Positions 34,400 through 42,973 of a DNA stretch of 64,000 nt are shown here, in pieces. The DNA is from Mycolicibacterium neoaurum (lineage in GTDB: Bacteria > Actinomycetota > Actinomycetes > Mycobacteriales > Mycobacteriaceae): positions 310,001 through 374,000 of the forward strand of contig NZ_JAQIIX010000001.1 in assembly GCF_036946495.1 (NCBI RefSeq), read 5' to 3'. The notes beneath the pieces are model-generated. The model had not been told where the DNA came from, did no database searches, and saw only the letters and a program-made list of their open reading frames with translations. The translations under genes were made by a program, and so were the position numbers. How positions within the stretch are numbered: the first letter of the stretch is position 1; every line of letters starts with the position of its first letter.

Positions 34400-35608
34400 T
34401 CAGGATTCGTCGAGCATTTCTTCGAGATCCTCGGTAGTGGGGATGTCGGCGGCGGGCAGAACCAGGGACGCTTCCGGGGACCAGCTGACATACACCGGGT
34501 CGCCGGGGCGCAACATCGGCAGATCCTGTTCGGGACCGACGTGCGCGACGATGGTCGAGTCGTCGGGTGCCGCCACGGCCAATCGCACGACGGGGCCCTG
34601 GAACGTCAGATCGCGCACGGTGCCCCGCACGACGGCAAGGTCACCGGTCGGCTCGTCGGCCGATACCCGCACCCGTTCCGGACGGATCATCAGCGTGGCG
34701 TGACCGCCGGATTCGATGGCGGTCTCGCCGGGTCGGGATTTGAGTCGGGTGCCCAGCACCTCGATCTCGACGTGATCACGGTTGACCCGACCGGTCTGGC
34801 GGCCGGCCCACAGGTTGGCCTGTCCGATGAATCCCGCGACGAACACGGTGGCCGGGCGGTCGTAGATATCGGCGGGTGTCCCGATCTGCTCGACATTTCC
34901 GGCGTTCATGACCGCGATGCGGTCACTCATCGTCAGTGCTTCTTCTTGGTCATGGGTGACGTAGATGAAGGTGATCCCGATTTCGCGCTGGATACGTTTG
35001 AGCTCGAATTGCATCGCGTGGCGCAGTTTGAGATCTAGCGCGCCGAGGGGTTCGTCGAGCAGCAAGGCGCTCGGATAGTTGACCAGTGCCCGGGCCAGTG
35101 CGACGCGCTGTTGCTGCCCGCCGGAAAGCTGGGCGGGTTTGCGTTGGGCGAAATCGGTGAGGCGGACGATCTCGATGATCTCGTCGACGCGGCGGGCGAT
35201 CTCCCCTTTGCCCTTGGTCTTGTCCAGCTTCATGCTGCGCGGCCCATAGGCGATGTTGTCCCAGACGGTCATGTGCGGGAACAGTGCGTAGTGCTGGAAG
35301 ACCGTGTTGACGTTGCGTTTGTGCGGCGGAACCTTGGAGACGTCGACGCCCTCGAGCCTGATAGCGCCCTCGGTGGGGGTCTCGAAACCGGCGATCATGC
35401 GCAGCGTCGTGGTCTTGCCGCAGCCCGACGGGCCCAGCATCGAGAAGAACTCGCCCGAGGCGATCGTGAAGTCCGCGTCGGCGACGGCAATGTAGTCGTC
35501 GAAGCGCTTGACCACATGGTCGATCTCGATGACGGGATCGCCCTTGCGCAGCGTCGCTCCGCCCTCGCCAGTGTCAGGGTCCGCGGCGGTGGTGTCTGTA
35601 CCGGACAG
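34400..35608 (-). CDS. potA: Polyamine-type ABC transporter ATPase (PotA-like), probable CTG start
   Basis: A 402-residue ATPase if read from CTG at 35608: Walker [10 protein letters not shown], signature LSGGQQQR, Walker [13 protein letters not shown]-loop YVTHDQEE, and a C-terminal TOBE domain. The first standard start, GTG at 35515, would remove the first beta strand (PVIEIDHVV). Between an in-frame stop and that GTG there is no ATG, GTG or TTG. However CTG at 35608 has a perfect AGGAGG 7 bases upstream, so I take it as the start. First gene of the potADBC unit. Confidence 0.82.
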   Translation of the reverse strand: MSGTDTTAADPDTGEGGATLRKGDPVIEIDHVVKRFDDYIAVADADFTIASGEFFSMLGPSGCGKTTTLRMIAGFETPTEGAIRLEGVDVSKVPPHKRNVNTVFQHYALFPHMTVWDNIAYGPRSMKLDKTKGKGEIARRVDEIIEIVRLTDFAQRKPAQLSGGQQQRVALARALVNYPSALLLDEPLGALDLKLRHAMQFELKRIQREIGITFIYVTHDQEEALTMSDRIAVMNAGNVEQIGTPADIYDRPATVFVAGFIGQANLWAGRQTGRVNRDHVEIEVLGTRLKSRPGETAIESGGHATLMIRPERVRVSADEPTGDLAVVRGTVRDLTFQGPVVRLAVAAPDDSTIVAHVGPEQDLPMLRPGDPVYVSWSPEASLVLPAADIPTTEDLEEMLDES

Positions 35609-35823
35609 GACTGGGCCTCCTCAGCATTGCGGTCGGTAGGTCAACAATCGCCCATCACACTGACCTTCGCAAGCGATTCCGCAACGAATTTACATTCCGA
35701 CAATGGATTCCATAGGTTCCACGGCGCAAGAGGTCAGATTCCGCTGCGCTGATGGGTTGACGGCCATCGGTGTCGGAATCGGGCCGCCGCCTGGTGGCGG
35801 ACGCGGCGTGGTCGAATACTGCC

Positions 35824-37233
35824 ATGACCGGCAACAGCTCGGGGGCCACTCCGACCACGAATCGATCGCTGACCTCACCCTCGTTCACCGGTCGATCACC
35901 CAGCGGTGTCGGGGATCTTTCGGTGGAGACACACGGCATCGCCCCGGTGGCACCGGACAAGCGATACGGTTCACCGGCCCGCCTCTTCACGGTGTGGTTC
36001 GCCCCGCAGGTGAACATGACCGGCGTCTTCACCGGAACCCTGGCGATCCTGCTCGGCCTCGGGTTCTGGTTGGGCCTGCTGGCGATGGTCATCGGCACGG
36101 TACTGGGCGGTCTGGTGGTGGCCTATCTGTCGACGTGGGGCCCGCGCACCGGAACCGCCCAGCTGCCCGGCGCCCGGTTGGCGTTCGGATCCGGGGTCGC
36201 CGTGCCCGCCGCGCTGCAGTGGCTCTCCTCGATCGCCTGGGACGCCCTGGTCGGTTTGTTCGGCGGCCAGGCACTGGCGTTGCTTCTGGACATCCCGTTC
36301 TGGATCGCCGTGTTGATCGTGCTGGCCGTGCAGGGCGCCGTCGGATTCATCGGATATGAGCTCATCCACCGGCTGCAGGCGGTGCTGACGGTCGTGCTGT
36401 TCGCCATGTTCGTGGTCTTCGCGATCAACCTGGTGCACGGACACCAGATCGTCACCCCGACGACACTGTCAGGCGCCGACCTGGTCGGTGCATTCGTCAT
36501 GGAGGTGACGATTGCGCTCAGCCTGACCATCTCGTGGGCGAGCTATGCGGCGGACTTCAGTCGGTATCTTCCGGTCGAGTCGTCGCGGGCGCGGGTGTTC
36601 GGTTACACCTTCGCGGGCATGGTGCTCGCCTACGTGTTCGTCCAAGGCATCGGCATCGCCGCGGCCGGTGTGCTCGGCGATCACACCGCCGAGGGCGTGC
36701 GTGATGTCATGGGTGGTGGCGCGTTGGGCGCGGTCGCCCTGCTCGTCATCGCCTTGGCGTCGGTGGGCTCCGGGGTCATGAACGACTACTCCGGATCGCT
36801 CGCGCTGCAGACCCTCGGGGTCCGGGTACGGCGTCCGATCTCGGCGGTCCTGGTCACCGTGTGTGCCTTCTTCCTTATCCTGTGGTTGCAGGCGGCGGAC
36901 ACGGCAACGCGATTTCTCGACGTGCTGCTGCTGATCGGCTACTGGATCCCGGCCTTCGTTGCCGTGATCGGCATCGATTGGGTCCTGCGCACACGGTCGG
37001 CGGGCGCCTTCGTCGACGTGGCCGCCGCCCGAACCACGCGCAGCGACGCGATCGCCGCGGTGGCCGTGTTCGTCATCTCCTACGCCGCAGCCGTTCCCTT
37101 CATGAACACGACCCTCATCGCCGGTCCGGTCGCCACCGCTTGGCACGGCGCCGATATCGCCTACTTCGTGAACTTCGCGGTCGCGGCGGTGCTGTACGGC
37201 AGCTACCGGTATCTCAGCCGCGCACGGTCCTGA
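35824..37233 (+). CDS. NCS1-family purine-cytosine permease
   Basis: A 469-residue permease with about 12 helices. The family start ETHGIAPVAPDKRYGSPARL leads into FTVWFAPQVNM, and ISWASYAADFSRYLP is the conserved loop of the NCS1 family. It imports a nucleobase such as cytosine or a purine, or an allantoin-like compound; substrate unknown. I chose ATG 35824; a GTG at 35770 adds 18 residues. It is divergent from potA with 215 bases between and overlaps the epoxide hydrolase end by 20 bases. Confidence 0.85.
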   Translation: MTGNSSGATPTTNRSLTSPSFTGRSPSGVGDLSVETHGIAPVAPDKRYGSPARLFTVWFAPQVNMTGVFTGTLAILLGLGFWLGLLAMVIGTVLGGLVVAYLSTWGPRTGTAQLPGARLAFGSGVAVPAALQWLSSIAWDALVGLFGGQALALLLDIPFWIAVLIVLAVQGAVGFIGYELIHRLQAVLTVVLFAMFVVFAINLVHGHQIVTPTTLSGADLVGAFVMEVTIALSLTISWASYAADFSRYLPVESSRARVFGYTFAGMVLAYVFVQGIGIAAAGVLGDHTAEGVRDVMGGGALGAVALLVIALASVGSGVMNDYSGSLALQTLGVRVRRPISAVLVTVCAFFLILWLQAADTATRFLDVLLLIGYWIPAFVAVIGIDWVLRTRSAGAFVDVAAARTTRSDAIAAVAVFVISYAAAVPFMNTTLIAGPVATAWHGADIAYFVNFAVAAVLYGSYRYLSRARS

Positions 37234-38359
37234 AGAAGGCGCGGACGTCCTCGACGAGCAACTCGGGTTGTTCGAAGGCGGCGAAGTGGCCGCCGCGCGG
37301 CATCGTGGTCCACCGGGTGATGTTGTAGTGCGCCTCGCACCACGCCCGCGGTGAGCGCAGGATCTCCTTGGGGAACTCGGCGATACCGGTGGGCACCCTG
37401 ACCGGTTCGCGCGGCCCGAACGCGGCGAAGCTCTCCCAATACAGCCGCGCTGCGGAGGCTCCGGTGCCGCCTATCCAATACAGCATCACGTTGTCCAGCA
37501 GCTCGTCACGACTGAAGACGTTCTCGGGATGGCCGTCGCAATCGCTCCAGGACCAGAACTTCTCGACGATCCAGGCCAGCAAGGCCACCGGTGAGTCGAC
37601 GAGGCCGTAGCCGATGGTCTGCGGACGGGTCGACTGTTGCTTGGAGTACCCGGCTTCCCACTTCCTGTAGTGCTTCATGGCAGCGAAGGCTCGTTGATCG
37701 TCCTCCGACGGGTTGCGCAGACTGGCCTCGGTCGGCTTGCCGATGGCCATATTGGTGTGGATCGCTTTGCAGCCCAGCCCGTTTCGTCCGATCTGGGTGG
37801 TGACCGCCGCACCCCAGTCGCCACCCTGGGCCACGTAGGTCGGGTAGCCGAGGCGCTGCATCAGAGCGTCCCAGGCCAGCGCGATGCGCTCGACCCCCCA
37901 TCCGGTGGTGGTGGGCTTACCGGAGAATCCGTAACCCGGCAGCGACGGGCATACCACGTGGAAAGCATCTTCGGCGCGGCCGCCGTGGGCGGTGGGGTCG
38001 GTCAGCGGTTCGATGATCTTGGCGAATTCGACGACCGACCCGGGCCACCCGTGGGTGATGATCAACGGCAGCGCCTCGGCATGCGGCGAACGCTGGTGGA
38101 TGAAGTGGATGTCCAGACCGTCGACGACGGTGCGGAACTGCGCAAAGCGGTTCAGCGCCCGTTCGCGCGCCCGCCAGTCGTAGCCCTCGGCCCAGTACGC
38201 GGCGAGATCGCGGGTGTAGGCAAGCGGGATGCCCTGGCTCCAGTCGTCCACGCATTCTGCATCGGGCCAACGTGTCTCGGTCAGTCGCCGACACAGGTCC
38301 TGCAGGGCCTCGTCGCTGACATCGATCCAGAACGGGTGCACATCGGTCATGCCGGTCAT
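37214..38359 (-). CDS. Epoxide hydrolase (EHN-type alpha/beta hydrolase)
   Basis: A 381-residue enzyme: an N-terminal EHN domain (residues about 8-115, FWIDVSDEALQDLCRRL and LNRFAQFRTVVDGLDIHF), then an alpha/beta-hydrolase core. The oxyanion motif HGWPGS, nucleophile AQGGDWGAAV and a late His in GGHFAAFEQPE are present. It opens epoxides to diols, possibly from lipid or terpenoid substrates. A second ATG lies at 38350. It converges on the NCS1 permease with 20 bases of overlap. Confidence 0.87.
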   Translation of the reverse strand: MTGMTDVHPFWIDVSDEALQDLCRRLTETRWPDAECVDDWSQGIPLAYTRDLAAYWAEGYDWRARERALNRFAQFRTVVDGLDIHFIHQRSPHAEALPLIITHGWPGSVVEFAKIIEPLTDPTAHGGRAEDAFHVVCPSLPGYGFSGKPTTTGWGVERIALAWDALMQRLGYPTYVAQGGDWGAAVTTQIGRNGLGCKAIHTNMAIGKPTEASLRNPSEDDQRAFAAMKHYRKWEAGYSKQQSTRPQTIGYGLVDSPVALLAWIVEKFWSWSDCDGHPENVFSRDELLDNVMLYWIGGTGASAARLYWESFAAFGPREPVRVPTGIAEFPKEILRSPRAWCEAHYNITRWTTMPRGGHFAAFEQPELLVEDVRAFFRTVRG

Positions 38360-38381
38360 CGTGACACGGCGGGCTCAGCCC

Positions 38382-38987
38382 TCAGTGGGCGACATCGGTG
38401 TACACCGGCAGATAGCCGTCGGCGGAAAAGGTGAAACCCCGTGCGCTGGTCTCACTGCCGCACGAGATGCCGGTGGTCTCCTGCACGTTGCAACGGAATC
38501 CCGCGACCATCAGCACCTGCCCGAACGGGAGCGTCACCGCCGGGCCCGGGGTGACGGCGTACGAGTCCGGATCTGCCGCCACGAACTGGGCATCACCGTG
38601 TCGGTCGATCAGGATGGTGTTGGGCGCGGTCGGCTCGCCGTCGGGCCCGGGAACTTCCTCGGGCGCGCCGGTGATCGACAGCGCAGATCCGCCGCTCGGC
38701 TGGCACCCTGCGGATGTGTGCGGGACTATCGCGCACTGCCAACGCCCGCTCGGGGTGGTGAAGTGATATGACTTCTGTCCGGGCCCGGCAACATAGAACT
38801 CGGCGGCGTCGGCGAGTTGGTGATTCGTGCGATGCGCGGGCAATTCCGGTGTGGGCGAGGCTGATTGCGGCGAGGTCCAGGGTTCGCCGGTGTCGATCAC
38901 AGTGGGGGAGCCGCACCCGGCAGCTGCCAGCGTCACACCGCAGGCGACCGCCACCGACCACACCGCATGGTTGTTTGCACGTGCCAC
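38382..38987 (-). CDS. Lipoprotein with cysteine-rich secreted domain
   Basis: A 201-residue lipoprotein starting at GTG 38987; the signal WSVAVACGVTLAAAGC ends in a lipobox. A Ser/Pro/Thr linker follows, then FTTPSGRWQCAIVPHTSAGC and GFRCNVQETTGISCG, a domain of the DUF6636 type with two conserved disulfide pairs. It resembles the second half of LppI in this window. Function unknown. The -10 box TACCCT lies six bases upstream. It is divergent from the flavin monooxygenase at 39065. Confidence 0.72.
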   Translation of the reverse strand: MARANNHAVWSVAVACGVTLAAAGCGSPTVIDTGEPWTSPQSASPTPELPAHRTNHQLADAAEFYVAGPGQKSYHFTTPSGRWQCAIVPHTSAGCQPSGGSALSITGAPEEVPGPDGEPTAPNTILIDRHGDAQFVAADPDSYAVTPGPAVTLPFGQVLMVAGFRCNVQETTGISCGSETSARGFTFSADGYLPVYTDVAH

Positions 38988-38993
38988 CGGCCC

Positions 38994-38999
38994 AGGGTA
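38994..38999 (-). promoter_or_regulatory. -10 hexamer TACCCT for the lipoprotein gene
   Basis: TACCCT on the minus strand lies 6 bases before the GTG at 38987 and decides that start over the longer open frame. Confidence 0.5.
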
Positions 39000-39064
39000 C
39001 GGCCTTGAGAATCGCGCTGAACACAACCGCTGACACGGTGCGGCACAGACGACAGGCTGACCCG

Positions 39065-40516
39065 GTGACACGTGTGATCCGCTTCAACGCCTTCGACATG
39101 AATTGCGTCGCCCACCAGTCTCCGGGACTCTGGAAGCACCCCGAGGACCAGTCGTGGCGATACAAGGACCTCCGCTACTGGACAGAGCTGGCCACGCTGC
39201 TCGAGCGGGGCCGCTTCGACGGTCTGTTTCTTGCCGATGTTCTGGGCACCTACGACGTCTATGGCGCAGGCGACGAGTCGGCCGTGCGCCAGGCCGCCCA
39301 GGTACCGGTCAACGATCCACTGCTGCTGGTGTCGGCCATGGCCCTGGTCACCGAGAATCTGGGCTTCGGGGTGACCACCGGCACCGGCTTCGAGCACCCG
39401 TATCCGTTCGCGCGGCGCATCAGCACCCTGGAGCACCTCACCGGGGGACGGGTCGGCTGGAACGTCGTCACCGGTTACCTGCCCGCCGCGGCACGCAATA
39501 TGGGCCAGACCGACCAGCCCGCACACGATGCCCGATATGACCATGCCGACGAGTACCTGGAGGTGCTCTACAAGCTCTGGGAGGGTTCCTGGGAGGATGA
39601 CGCGGTCGTCCGCGACACCGTCAACGGCGTGTTCACCGATCCGGCCAAGGTGCACCACATCGGCCATGACGGACGACATTTCAGCGTTCCAGGCATTCAT
39701 CTCTCCGAACCGTCGCCGCAGCGCACCCCGGTCATCTTCCAAGCCGGCGCGTCCCCGCGTGGTGTGCGCTTCGCGGCCGAGAACGCCGAGGCCATCTTCA
39801 CCGCGGCGCCCACCAAGGCGATCCTGCGCGAGAACGTGAGCACCATTCGCCGCGAGCTGGAACTCGCTGGCCGAGATCCCTACGGGGTCAAGATCTTCAA
39901 CCTCTCGACCGTCATCACCGCGGCGACCGACGAGGAGGCCCATGCCAAGCACGCCGAGTACCTGTCCTACGCCGATGCCGAGGGGGCGTTGACTTTCATG
40001 TCCGGCTGGATGGGCGTGGACCTCGCACGCTATGGCCTCGACGAACCCGTCGGCAACGTCGACTCCAACGCCATCCTGTCTGCGGTGGCCGCGTTCCAGT
40101 CCGCCGATCCCGATGGCGGCGAGTGGGCGATTCGTGACATCGCCGAGTGGGGCAAGATCGGCGGGATCGGTCCACGGTTCGTCGGGTCCGGTGAGCGGGT
40201 GGCCGATGCGTTGCAGGATTGGGTACAGGAGACCGACGTCGACGGTTTCAATCTCGCCTACGCCGTGACCCCGGGTTCGTTCGCCGACTTCATCGACCAC
40301 GTGGTGCCGGTGCTCACCGCCAGAGGCGCCTATCAGCGGGCGTACGCGCCGGGCACGCTGCGACACAAGCTGCTCGGCCGGGGCGATCGACTGCCCGCGG
40401 AACATCGGGGCGCCAGTTACCGTGTGGGCGGCCCGAATTCGACGATCATCGACCGACCGTCGACCGTGCCGTCCTCGTCGGGTTCGGTATCGGCGCAGCC
40501 GGCCAGGGGCCGGTAG
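39065..40516 (+). CDS. NtaA/SnaA/DszA-type FMN-dependent monooxygenase (copy 1)
   Basis: A 483-residue class C flavin monooxygenase using FMNH2 supplied by a separate reductase. The start VIRFNAFDMN, WTELATLLERGRFDGLFLAD, GTGFEHPYPFARRISTLEHL and RVGWNVVTG fit the nitrilotriacetate/pristinamycin/dibenzothiophene-sulfone monooxygenase family. The substrate is unknown; nearby MetNI and a second copy point to organosulfur use. GTG start at 39065. The C-terminal 30 residues are Ser/Pro-rich and probably disordered. Confidence 0.85.
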   Translation: MTRVIRFNAFDMNCVAHQSPGLWKHPEDQSWRYKDLRYWTELATLLERGRFDGLFLADVLGTYDVYGAGDESAVRQAAQVPVNDPLLLVSAMALVTENLGFGVTTGTGFEHPYPFARRISTLEHLTGGRVGWNVVTGYLPAAARNMGQTDQPAHDARYDHADEYLEVLYKLWEGSWEDDAVVRDTVNGVFTDPAKVHHIGHDGRHFSVPGIHLSEPSPQRTPVIFQAGASPRGVRFAAENAEAIFTAAPTKAILRENVSTIRRELELAGRDPYGVKIFNLSTVITAATDEEAHAKHAEYLSYADAEGALTFMSGWMGVDLARYGLDEPVGNVDSNAILSAVAAFQSADPDGGEWAIRDIAEWGKIGGIGPRFVGSGERVADALQDWVQETDVDGFNLAYAVTPGSFADFIDHVVPVLTARGAYQRAYAPGTLRHKLLGRGDRLPAEHRGASYRVGGPNSTIIDRPSTVPSSSGSVSAQPARGR

Positions 40517-40549
40517 TCCCACCCACGGCGATCCTGATCTTGTCAGACG

Positions 40550-41101
40550 TCACTGTAGCGGTACGGGGGTGAAGGTCGCATCGACGCCACCGACGGTCAT
40601 CGTGACCTCACCTTCCATCACCATCACCTGGGCGGCGATCCGCCGCTCGACGCTCTGGGCGAGCTGCTGGACGGGTGCGTACGGAATCCGCATCACCGAT
40701 AGGTTCGCCAACCCCGCCACCTTGGCGCCCACGGTGCGCCACCAGGTGGCCACGCCCGCGGCGAACGGGAACAGCAGCACCTTGTCGGCCTGGCCGGCGG
40801 CCTTGGACAGGACACGTTCGTCGGGCTGGCCGACGTTGATCCACTCCAGGACCCGGCCCGTATAGTCCGCGAGTCGCAGGTCCGGTACGCCCGGGGTGGA
40901 CAGACCCGGCCCGAATGCCAGCTCACCGTCGATATCGGCGAGTCGGTGTGCGCGTAGCCCGAACGCCAGCAGGCGCACCACCATTCGTTCATCGTTCTCA
41001 CTGGGATGGCGTGCCACGGTCAGCATGTGATCGGCGTAGTAACCGTGATCGACGTCGGAGATGCCGAGTTCGACCTTGAACACCGTTGCGGAAAGAGCCA
41101 C
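40550..41101 (-). CDS. yaeQ: YaeQ family protein
   Basis: A 183-residue protein with the YaeQ pattern: VFKVELGISDVDHGYYADH, TVARHPSENDERMVVRLLAF, ELAFGPGLSTPGVPDL and EWINVGQPDERVLSKA. The fold is a PD-(D/E)XK nuclease-like barrel; E. coli YaeQ was reported as a suppressor of rfaH defects, but the molecular role is unknown. It lies 28 bases after metI on the same strand, so it is probably part of the metN-metI transcript, an unusual partner for a transporter. Confidence 0.88.
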   Translation of the reverse strand: MALSATVFKVELGISDVDHGYYADHMLTVARHPSENDERMVVRLLAFGLRAHRLADIDGELAFGPGLSTPGVPDLRLADYTGRVLEWINVGQPDERVLSKAAGQADKVLLFPFAAGVATWWRTVGAKVAGLANLSVMRIPYAPVQQLAQSVERRIAAQVMVMEGEVTMTVGGVDATFTPVPLQ

Positions 41102-41129
41102 ACCGTAGTGTCCACCACGGTGCGGCCGT

Positions 41130-41840
41130 TCAGTGCACCGAGGCCCGGGCGCGCTGGTGCGGGGTGGTGTACCGCACCAGCGCGTCGCCGGTCAGCTGCA
41201 CCACCGCGACGGTGATCACCAGGATGACGATGGTGGCCAGCATGACTCCCTGATCGAACCGCTGGTAGCCGTAGGTGACGGCGACATAGCCGATGCCGCC
41301 GGCGCCGATCGTTCCGGCAATCGCCGAGTACTCGATCATCGCGATGATGTTTATGGTCAACCCGCCGATGATGGACGGCACCGCCTCACCGAGTTGCGCG
41401 GACCGGATGACTTGCAACCTTGAGCCGCCCGAGGCTCGCGCCACCTGTACCACCGCCGGCGGAACCGAGCGCAGCGCGTTCTCCACGATGCGGGTGAAGA
41501 ACGCGATCCCGGCCAACGACATCGGGACCACCGCGGCGGCGATGCCGATATTGGTGCCGGTGATGAACCGGGTGAGCGGCATGATCGCCGCCATCAGGAT
41601 CAGGAACGGCAGTGACCGGCCGATGCTGATGACCCAGCTCAGCGTCGTGTGCAGGGAAGGATTCTCGAACAGCCCGCCCGGGGCCAGGTTGTGGATGAGT
41701 GCGCCCAATGGGATACCGACGGCGACCACGATCGACATGACTATGCCGACCATGATCAGGGTGTCGAGCAACGCCGGAAACAGCAGTGCGGGAAGCTCGT
41801 TGAGCGGCACCTTCGAACTGGCCAGCAGCGATTCGCTCAT
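41130..41840 (-). CDS. metI: Methionine-type ABC transporter permease
   Basis: A 236-residue permease with five or six helices and the MetI loop: GRSLPFLILMAAIMPLTRFI, RIVENALRSVPPAVVQVARA and MIEYSAIAGTIGAGGIGYVA. It works with MetN and MetQ in importing methionine or related sulfur compounds. Its start overlaps the metN stop (ATGA). Confidence 0.9.
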   Translation of the reverse strand: MSESLLASSKVPLNELPALLFPALLDTLIMVGIVMSIVVAVGIPLGALIHNLAPGGLFENPSLHTTLSWVISIGRSLPFLILMAAIMPLTRFITGTNIGIAAAVVPMSLAGIAFFTRIVENALRSVPPAVVQVARASGGSRLQVIRSAQLGEAVPSIIGGLTINIIAMIEYSAIAGTIGAGGIGYVAVTYGYQRFDQGVMLATIVILVITVAVVQLTGDALVRYTTPHQRARASVH

Positions 41841-42847
41841 GCCACGCCTTCCAGGGTCCGCTCGACATCGTTGTCGGTGGTGGCCGACAGGCCGTGCCGG
41901 CCCAACACGTCGACCACCTGGTCACTGACCTCGGCGGGGATGCCCAGGGTCGCGGTGCCGATGGTTACCCCGGCGACCACCTGGACGGATGCGCCGAGCA
42001 CGGCAAGCGGGACGCCCAGGTCGGCGGTGGCCCGGTTGATCCAGTCCGCGGGCACATCGGGTCGGTCGTATACGACGCGCCAGACATGCTGATCGGCGCC
42101 GGGGGAGGCGGCTACGCCACCCGGTCGCAGGTCCGCGCCGAGCCGGGATTCCGGATTTGTCAAAAGGTCGGCGAGGGAGCCGGATTCGGTTATCCGACCG
42201 TGCTCGAGCCGAGCTGCCGAGTCCGCAACCTTGAGTACCGTATCCATCTCGTGGGTGATGAAGACGATTGACAGGTTGAGGTCGTCGCGAAGCTCGCGCA
42301 GCAGTTCCACCACCGATTGCGTGGTTGTCGGGTCGAGACCTGCGGTGGCTTCATCCGACAACAGCACGGCAGGGCGCAGCGCAAGTGCCCGGGCGATGCC
42401 GACACGCTGACGTTGCCCGCCCGAGAGCTGGAACGGGTAGTGCTGGGCCCGTTCGGACAGGCCGACCCGGTCGAGCAGCTCGGCGACCCGCTGCTTGGAT
42501 TCAGCCGGCGTGACTCCCAGGTAATCCAATGGCAGCGCGACATTCTCGGCTGCGGTACGGCGTTCCAGCAGCCCGGATGACTGGAAGATGGTGCCGATTC
42601 GGCGCCGTGCCACCCGCAGCTTGCCTGCGGACAGAGTGGTCAGGTCCTCACCGTTGACCACCACGGACCCGGTGCTGGGCGGGGTGAGCAGGTTGATGCA
42701 TTGTGCGAGGGTGCTTTTCCCTGCGCCGCTGGGTCCCACCACGGCGAGGACCTCTCCGGCGTCGACACGGAAATTGATCCGATCCAGAACCACCGTACGT
42801 TGCTCGCCGTGTCCGTACACCTTGGTCACATCGGTGAGTTCGATCAT
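41837..42847 (-). CDS. metN: Methionine-type ABC transporter ATPase
   Basis: A 336-residue ATPase: IELTDVTKVYGHGEQRTVVL, Walker A GPSGAGKSTLAQ, signature LSGGQRQRVGIARAL, Walker B VLLSDEATAGLD (the Ser-Asp-Glu-Ala-Thr pattern usual in MetN), H-loop ITHEMD. The C-terminal NIL domain (VTIGTATLGIPAEVSDQVVD) is the methionine-sensing ACT-like domain. I start at ATG 42847; the open frame runs further upstream through the divergent metQ. It heads metN-metI-yaeQ. Confidence 0.93.
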   Translation of the reverse strand: MIELTDVTKVYGHGEQRTVVLDRINFRVDAGEVLAVVGPSGAGKSTLAQCINLLTPPSTGSVVVNGEDLTTLSAGKLRVARRRIGTIFQSSGLLERRTAAENVALPLDYLGVTPAESKQRVAELLDRVGLSERAQHYPFQLSGGQRQRVGIARALALRPAVLLSDEATAGLDPTTTQSVVELLRELRDDLNLSIVFITHEMDTVLKVADSAARLEHGRITESGSLADLLTNPESRLGADLRPGGVAASPGADQHVWRVVYDRPDVPADWINRATADLGVPLAVLGASVQVVAGVTIGTATLGIPAEVSDQVVDVLGRHGLSATTDNDVERTLEGVA

Positions 42848-42891
42848 GGGTGTCCACCGTGCCAGTTGTCCGCGTGGACGGATACCTTTGT

Positions 42892-42904
42892 GCTCATCAT
42901 GAGC
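42892..42904. promoter_or_regulatory. Palindrome GCTCAT-C-ATGAGC between metN and metQ
   Basis: A perfect 6-bp dyad around one central base, in the 126-base divergent region of metN and metQ. It is a candidate operator for a sulfur or methionine-responsive regulator. No SAM riboswitch is seen on either side. Confidence 0.35.
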
Positions 42905-42973
42905 CTGTGCGGCGAATGTCCTTTGCGGCCAGCGTGATCGCAAACATTGCTCCGGTCCTGACGGGGTCTCAGA

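Noticed and set aside
42848..42973. SAM riboswitch controlling metN or metQ
   Set aside because: The gap is too short and lacks the expected stem pattern; only a short palindrome is visible.
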